From Notamacropus eugenii (taxonomy: Eukaryota > Chordata > Mammalia > Diprotodontia > Macropodidae), in contig NC_092873.1 of assembly GCF_028372415.1 (NCBI RefSeq), positions 349,579,390 through 349,643,389 of the forward strand: a stretch of 64,000 nt of DNA, written 5' to 3'. A program made the position numbers and the translations under genes. The notes beneath the pieces are model-generated. The model saw only the letters and a program-made list of their open reading frames with translations. It was not told the origin of the DNA and did no database searches. Position 1 is the stretch's first letter. Every line of letters begins with the position of its first letter. Positions 58,831-64,000 of the stretch are shown here, one piece after another.

Positions 58831-60182
58831 AGTACTCTTTGCTTCCAGATTTTCATTAAGAACATCCCATTCTTTTTCTTTAAGTCCCCATATATTTAAT
58901 ATATTCACATACTTATACATTGAATTTATTTTAAGTAAGATAATCTTTTCCCCAACTGACTAGAAACAGCCGTTTAAAAGGAGGCATGCTGAGCAGGAAG
59001 AAGGATCCATCCCTTCTATGTCTCCCCTTTCTTCTCCCCTCCAACCTGATCTCGGGTTTCTGGGTCCCTGGCAGGGTTGTCATCACCTTGCCGCAGCCTA
59101 TCAACCCAGCTGGCATCTTTGCGTCCCCTTCCCCCATCATGTGTCCCCTTCAGTGTTCTACCTTGGCATGGGCATCCCCTGTGAGGACCCTGCTGTAGCC
59201 ATCCACTCTCCTACTCTTCTTAGTGGCTTCTCCCTGGGAGACTTGCCAGATAGGTCAGGCACCTACTTTGGCTGCTTGGCACCTTGCTCAGAGTCCCAGC
59301 AACCAGGCTGATTGTTGTGTCTCTTGGTATAGGGACAGCAACACAGCAACGTTAGGGGCTGGATGGAAATGGGCATGGTGTCTTACCTAGAAAGCATCTT
59401 AGCCCTTAAAATCCAATGTTTGATTTACTAAGAGCTTGTTCCTCTTTCTTGCCAAAGCTGGAGGTTTTGTTAGGCAGAAGACTCTGGGCTTTCTCAGGCT
59501 TTGCCATTCTGCTCTGGCAAGACCTCAAACAGATCTCTGCAACCCTGGAATGGAATGTTATGGGGTGGGAGGGTAATGGCCTGGGGGGGGGGGCACCTGT
59601 GTTGGAAATCAGTGGCCCTTCCAAGGAAGAAGTCAAAGCAGTCTGGTCCTCTTGCCTCCCTGGCCATAAAGATACCAAAGAGATGACATCAGAAGCTTAT
59701 TTGAGAGTTTCAAGCCTGGAGCTAAGTGCCCCCAGCTCCTTTCTTCTCCTGTTTCTCTCTCTCTCTCTCTTTCTGTTTCTACTTTGGCCTATACCTTTCT
59801 CTTCCATGGAACTGGTATTCTGCCCATCCAGGCACCAGGGCTTAGTGGCCCTTCTACCTGGCATCAGGCAGAGGTCTGTGTTGGCTACAGGAAGTACAGC
59901 CCATCTTCCCCCACTTTTCCCTCGCCCCCCCCCCCAGTCTTTCTGTTTGAGTCACTTTTGCATTACAACCAATTATGGGGTCCCTGTCTGCCTCAGCCTC
60001 AACCAAGGCCTACCCTCTGCTCAGCCCTCCAAGCTCCCAGCCTAGGATGACACTTCAGTCCTTCAATCTGCCACCCCACCTCTGCCCATCTTTGCAACTA
60101 ATGGGAACAGTCCAGGTAGCCAGCCAAGAAGGTCCAGGAAACCTCATATGATCAGAAGCCTGTGCATAATGATGACAATAAT
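58831..60182. other. Repeat-poor stretch, no gene recognised
   Basis: This 1.35-kb stretch lacks obvious SINE or LINE text, apart from a CT run near 59756. It contains an open frame of 209 codons (59416-60045, +) starting at a true ATG; the product, with a hydrophobic Leu/Phe/Ser middle from the CT-rich part, resembles nothing I know. Confidence 0.35.
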
Positions 60183-60453
60183 GTTGTTATTGTCCATGGG
60201 GTTTTCTTGGCAAAGATACAGGAATGGTTTGCCAATTCCTTCTGTAATGGAGTTAAGCAAAGAGAGGTTAAGTGACTTGCCTAGGATCACACAGCTAGTA
60301 AGTATTTAAACCTGGATTTAAATTCTGGTTTCCTAAATCCAGGCCTAGCGCTCTATTGCCCAGGTCACACAAATAGTATCTGAGGCTGGACTTCAGCTCA
60401 GGTCTTCCTGATTCTAGGCGCAGTGCTCTGTCCACTGAGCCATCGAGCTCCCT
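60183..60453 (-). mobile_element. Marsupial tRNA-related SINE, two joined copies
   Basis: RTE-like tail on plus 'GGGGTTTTCTTGGCAAAGAT', 'GTTAAGTGACTTGCCTAGGA', then a head 'CCTAGCGCTCTATTGCCCAG'. A second partial copy runs straight on with 'CAGGTCTTCCTGATTCTAGG' and 'CACTGAGCCATCGAGCTCCC'. Confidence 0.75.
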
Positions 60454-60599
60454 CACGTGAATAGTTGATATGATATTGCTTGCCTTCTCAAAGGATGGGC
60501 AAGGGAGGGAATTTGGAACTCAGATTTTTAGAAAATGAATGTTAAAATTTTTACACGTAATTGAAAAATATTTAACAAAATAAAGTAAAATATATGTAT

Positions 60600-60905
60600 A
60601 TATATTTTATCATGCCCATTTTATTTTTTAAATTTATTTCTTTTCAGTTTTCAGCAATCACTTCCATAAGTTTTAGATTTTCTCTCCCTACCTTTCCCCT
60701 CCCTCCCTGAGTCAGCATGCAGTCTTAACATGGGTTCTACACATGCCTTCTTATTAAATACAGTAAAATATATTTTTTTTGAAAAAGACATCTGTGCATA
60801 GAATTTAGAGCAAAAAGAGCCATTGGTTGTCATATAAGAAAGGGAGAACTGAGAGATGGGCAGGGGAAGTAACTTATCATGATTACAGAAGTAAAACAGG
60901 TGCAC
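60600..60905 (-). mobile_element. L1-family LINE 3' end
   Basis: The plus strand shares 'TCACTTCCATAAGTTTTAGA' and the pattern around 'CAGCATGCAGTCTTAACATG' with the tail of the L1 at 8.16 kb, after an A/T-rich start that marks the poly(A) end. Confidence 0.65.
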
Positions 60906-61029
60906 TTGTTGAGATTCAGAGCTTTTCCCTCAGTCCTACATTGGGGAGGGGGTGGGGATGGTAATGGGGAGCTGGCAGGAAAGATTCTAAGCAAGTCTCA
61001 GGCTTTTCATGCGCAATAGAATATGGCAG

Positions 61030-61575
61030 CACTGGAAGTGACCTTGAAGTCCTAGGATCAGAAGACTTGGAGTTAGAACAGACCATTTTGTCTAACGTTC
61101 CTCATTTTACAAATGAGGAAATTCACTTACTCAAAGTCATGCAAACAGTAGCAAACATCCTCCAACAACAAATCTACTGGGTGGGGTTTTTTTCCTACTA
61201 TACAAATAAGGATTGATTATTTTAGCAGTGTAGGGGAACCCCTTTCACTTTCTTCTTACTTCTAAGCACTTTCCAGAGGAACTAGGAAGAAGTCACAGGA
61301 CCAAGAAGTGTCAGAGAACACAACCTGAACCCAGTTTTTCCTTACTCTAAGCTCAACATGCTAATCTATCACACCATGCTTTTCTCCAAGCCCATTCTAA
61401 AAGTTGTTTTAAAGCTAGAATTGTTTTTTCTTAATAATTTTTCACTGCCTTGATTTTTCTTTGTATTAACCATCATTTTAAAAAATTCTGAACTTTTCCA
61501 ATCTGGCCTCTGACACTTGCTAGCTATGTGACCCTGGGCAAGTCACTTAACCCCAATTGCCTCCAAAAAAAAAAT
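61030..61575. mobile_element. MIR relic and a short SINE
   Basis: A MIR-type relic (61030-61150: 'TTTTACAAATGAGGAAATTC') and a truncated plus-strand SINE (61498-61572: 'GCTATGTGACCCTGGGCAAG', 'ACTTAACCCCAATTGCCTCC', A-run). Confidence 0.6.
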
Positions 61576-61679
61576 AACATTCTGAACTTACACATCAAAT
61601 AATATGGGCATTTCATATACCTAGTAGAACAAAACAGATTGTACATGAAACAGCAAATATCTTTTTTGTACAGTTTGCT

Positions 61680-62450
61680 TTTCTTTTGAAATATAATATA
61701 AATTTAAATAATAAAATGCAGCTTTCAAAGCTCTTCTGCTTGTTTGTGATTCTAGCCTCCCTTCTGTGCATTCATTTAAAAGTATTTTAATGGCTCTGTT
61801 CTTTCTATGCTTTTTCTTTCTTTCCTTTCACTTTTTCCTTCCCTCCCTTCCTTCCATCCTTCCTTTCTTCCTTTTTTTCTTATTTTTTTTTAACTTAGCC
61901 TATCTCCAATGCCTCTTTCTCTCCCATCCTACTCAAAACAAAGTCAAGTGCAAGTCATGTCATCATTTCTCTGATGGCATGGTCTTCTTTGGCAATAAAC
62001 GCACACACACCATTAGAAAAGAAGAAAAAAACCCAAACTTCTTGTCATAAATAAGCATAGTCAAACAAAACAAATCCCTGCATTGACCACGTCTGTCTCA
62101 TTCTACACCCTGAATTCATTACCTCTCGGTCAGGTGGTGGATAACTAACATATGGCATCATCATCCGGTGTCCTCTGAAATCATCACTGGTCATGCATTG
62201 ATCAGAGTTCTTAAGTTTTTCAAAGCTGTTCTTCCTTACGTGTTGTTGTTATTGGCTGCATTGTTCTGGTTCTGCTCACTTCACTCTGCATAGGTTCATA
62301 CATGTCTGCCCAGGTGTCTCTGAAACTCTCCCTTTCGTCATTCTTCATGGTGCAATAACAATCTACTGTACTCATATACCATAATTTCTAGTTGCAAGTC
62401 CTTTGCTATAAGGAAAAGAGCTGCTATAAATATTGTATGTATGGGTCCTC
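61680..62450 (-). mobile_element. L1-family LINE 3' fragment
   Basis: The same 3' region as at 33.5-34.6 kb: a pyrimidine tract on plus (61800-61890), 'AGTTCTTAAGTTTTTCAAAG', 'GAAACTCTCCCTTTCGTC' and 'GAGCTGCTATAAATATTGTA'. The ORF2 end is barely readable. Confidence 0.65.
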
Positions 62451-64000
62451 CCTTTCTCTCTCCTCTCCCTCCTTCTCTCTCTCTTTTGCCCAGGAATACA
62501 AACTGGCCAGTTACTTCATCTCATCTCTCTGCCCCCAAATCCTAATTTGTCAAATTGTAGCTGTTCCCCTGCAGAGCTGGCAAAGTTCAGATGTGAGGGA
62601 AAGGGAGTCACATCCAGATCTAAAATGCTTCCTGACCCTGAAATGTACCAAGCCTGTCCCAGCTTCCAACAGCTATACTTACCCCTACAAATGTGTGCCA
62701 CATGGCACATTTGCCTGGGGAACTCAAAAGCCTTGGCTATTTTGGCAGCTCAATGGGGCATGCTGAAAAGGTGGCATTTGTTGAGGTTAGGTGGGTCAGG
62801 TAGACTTCCTGTTGGCATCCCAGGAACTCAGAGGAACAAGAAAAAATTGTCTGGATCCTCAACCTTTCACTAGATAACACAAAAGGTACCAGAGTGTAAA
62901 TGGAAAGAACTCTGGTCTTTGAGTCAGGAAGTGGAAGAAACCTGAGACACAAACCTATGTGTGATGCTTCCTCTGTGTGTGACTTGGGCCAGGTCACTTT
63001 ACTTTTCTGGGCCTGTTTCCTTCTTTGTAAAACGAAAAGGTTGGATTAGGTGGCTGTTCTAAATCTCATTGTCCTTGCCTAGCGTCACTAACTCAGTGCA
63101 TGCCTTGCAGGTCAAGGTTCATTGAAGTGAATAGTTCATTCTCCCAGAGCCAGTAAGTGCTTCCTGTCTATGTCATTTGCTAAGCCCCAAGAAAGGCCAA
63201 AACAATTCCTCCCTTCAGGGAGCTCTATTCTAATGGGGCATACAAAATAAGATGGAGTCAATAAGTTTACTCTAGCTACCCCACTGAATTATAAGGCAAG
63301 TGTTTTTGTTGACCTTCAAGAATGACATGAAAGTGAATCATTCTGGTGAAAGTCCTTTAATTTCTGGGTTCTAGAGGTCTAGTGACCAAGCTGATGACAC
63401 TCCCTTCTAACCTGGAAGTTCACCTGCACGTGGAGGAGACAAGATCCAGGCTTAGAAGAAGAAGCACTTGGTGTGGATTCTGTAGTGTTAAGGACCTTGA
63501 CTTTGGAATCAGAGAAATGGAGTTTGAAAGCTCCATCTTCTGCTTACTTATCTGTGTGACCCTGGCCTTAGTTTCCCCCTCTGTAAAAAGAAAGGGTGCT
63601 ATTGGATGATCTCTGAGGTCTCCTTTAGCTCTAAATTCTATGAGCTCAGTGGCTTTGCTGGAAGCATGGCATCTGGGGCAGGAATGAATTGGGGCTCGAT
63701 CTTCACTTACCACTCCACTCAGAAAGGAGGAGGGAGAGGAAGCCCCCTGAATGAGTTCAGGACAGTGAATTTTTATGACTTCGGGGATTCTAGGTATAAG
63801 CACATATTGGGGCAAGGTCACTCTCACCCTGACCCTTTACCCCTCTTAAGCCTTAAGTCAGCTTAAGCCTCTTCCTAATAGCTTCCCCTCCTAGGCTCTG
63901 AACCTTGGCACCACTTCCTTTTTCAGCTCTCCTCATTTCTAAGTCTTTTCCCTTCCAGCCCTCTTCCAGGAAGCCCTCCCTAATTTACATCACCTATTTG
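62451..64000. repeat. Intergenic end of window with MIR-type relics
   Basis: MIR-like copies lie near 62890-63085 ('CTTTGAGTCAGGAAGTGG', 'TTCCTTCTTTGTAAAACG'), 63120-63260 (the 'CTTCAGGGAGCTCTATTCTA' type) and 63480-63655 ('TTTGGAATCAGAGAAATGG', 'GTTTCCCCCTCTGTAAAAAG'). No exon of SLC25A39 or any other gene was recognised. The longest frames (124-146 codons) resemble nothing known. Confidence 0.5.

Noticed and set aside
54500-64000. SLC25A39, expected next to GRN from human gene order
   Set aside because: No mitochondrial-carrier motif or exon was found on either strand; the gene probably lies beyond the right edge.

Overview
This is nuclear DNA of a mammal, almost certainly a marsupial. It holds vertebrate genes with many small exons and GT-AG introns. 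The spacers are full of tRNA-related SINEs with an RTE/BovB-like 3' tail (the MAR1/WSINE type of marsupials), together with MIR, L2, CR1/L3 and L1-family fossils. Nothing in the sequence fixes the species. Protein comparisons below are with human sequences recalled from memory, not with a search.

Four genes lie in the order seen at human chromosome 17q21.31. GPATCH8 (+) contributes only its very large last coding exon (390-4260) and 3' UTR. ITGA2B (+), the platelet integrin alpha-IIb, is complete: 30 coding exons from 16652 to 28876, 1049 codons, every splice phase closing. FAM171A2 (+) is complete: 8 coding exons from 35876 to 45683, 825 codons, starting in a CpG island. GRN (-), progranulin, is complete in coding terms: 12 coding exons from 51035 down to 47119, 583 codons. 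Its likely non-coding first exon and promoter lie in a second CpG island near 54.2 kb. FAM171A2 and GRN meet tail to tail, with their predicted poly(A) sites about 170 bp apart.

The spacers are 6.8-16.5 kb (L2, L3, L1 and SINE layers), 29.2-35.5 kb (a purine minisatellite, a half-L1-like element, more SINEs, an L1 fragment holding a nested SINE) and 54.5-64 kb (GC-rich SINE relics, a probable solo LTR, L1 3' ends, no recognisable gene). Upstream of GRN the next gene in human is SLC25A39; no exon of it was seen, so it probably lies to the right of the window.

The genes are neighbours rather than a pathway: a nuclear G-patch/RS protein, a megakaryocyte-specific adhesion receptor, a membrane protein of unclear role and a secreted lysosomal granulin precursor. 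Two promoters carry readable regulatory logic. A GATA-plus-ETS pair sits just before ITGA2B, and paired CCAAT boxes with MITF/TFEB-type E-boxes precede GRN. No undescribed system was found. The observations most worth checking are changes in the alpha-IIb ligand pocket, the altered progranulin C-terminus, an in-frame upstream ATG in FAM171A2, a small retrocopy with clear target-site repeats in an ITGA2B intron, and CpG-rich SINE relics beside the GRN promoter.
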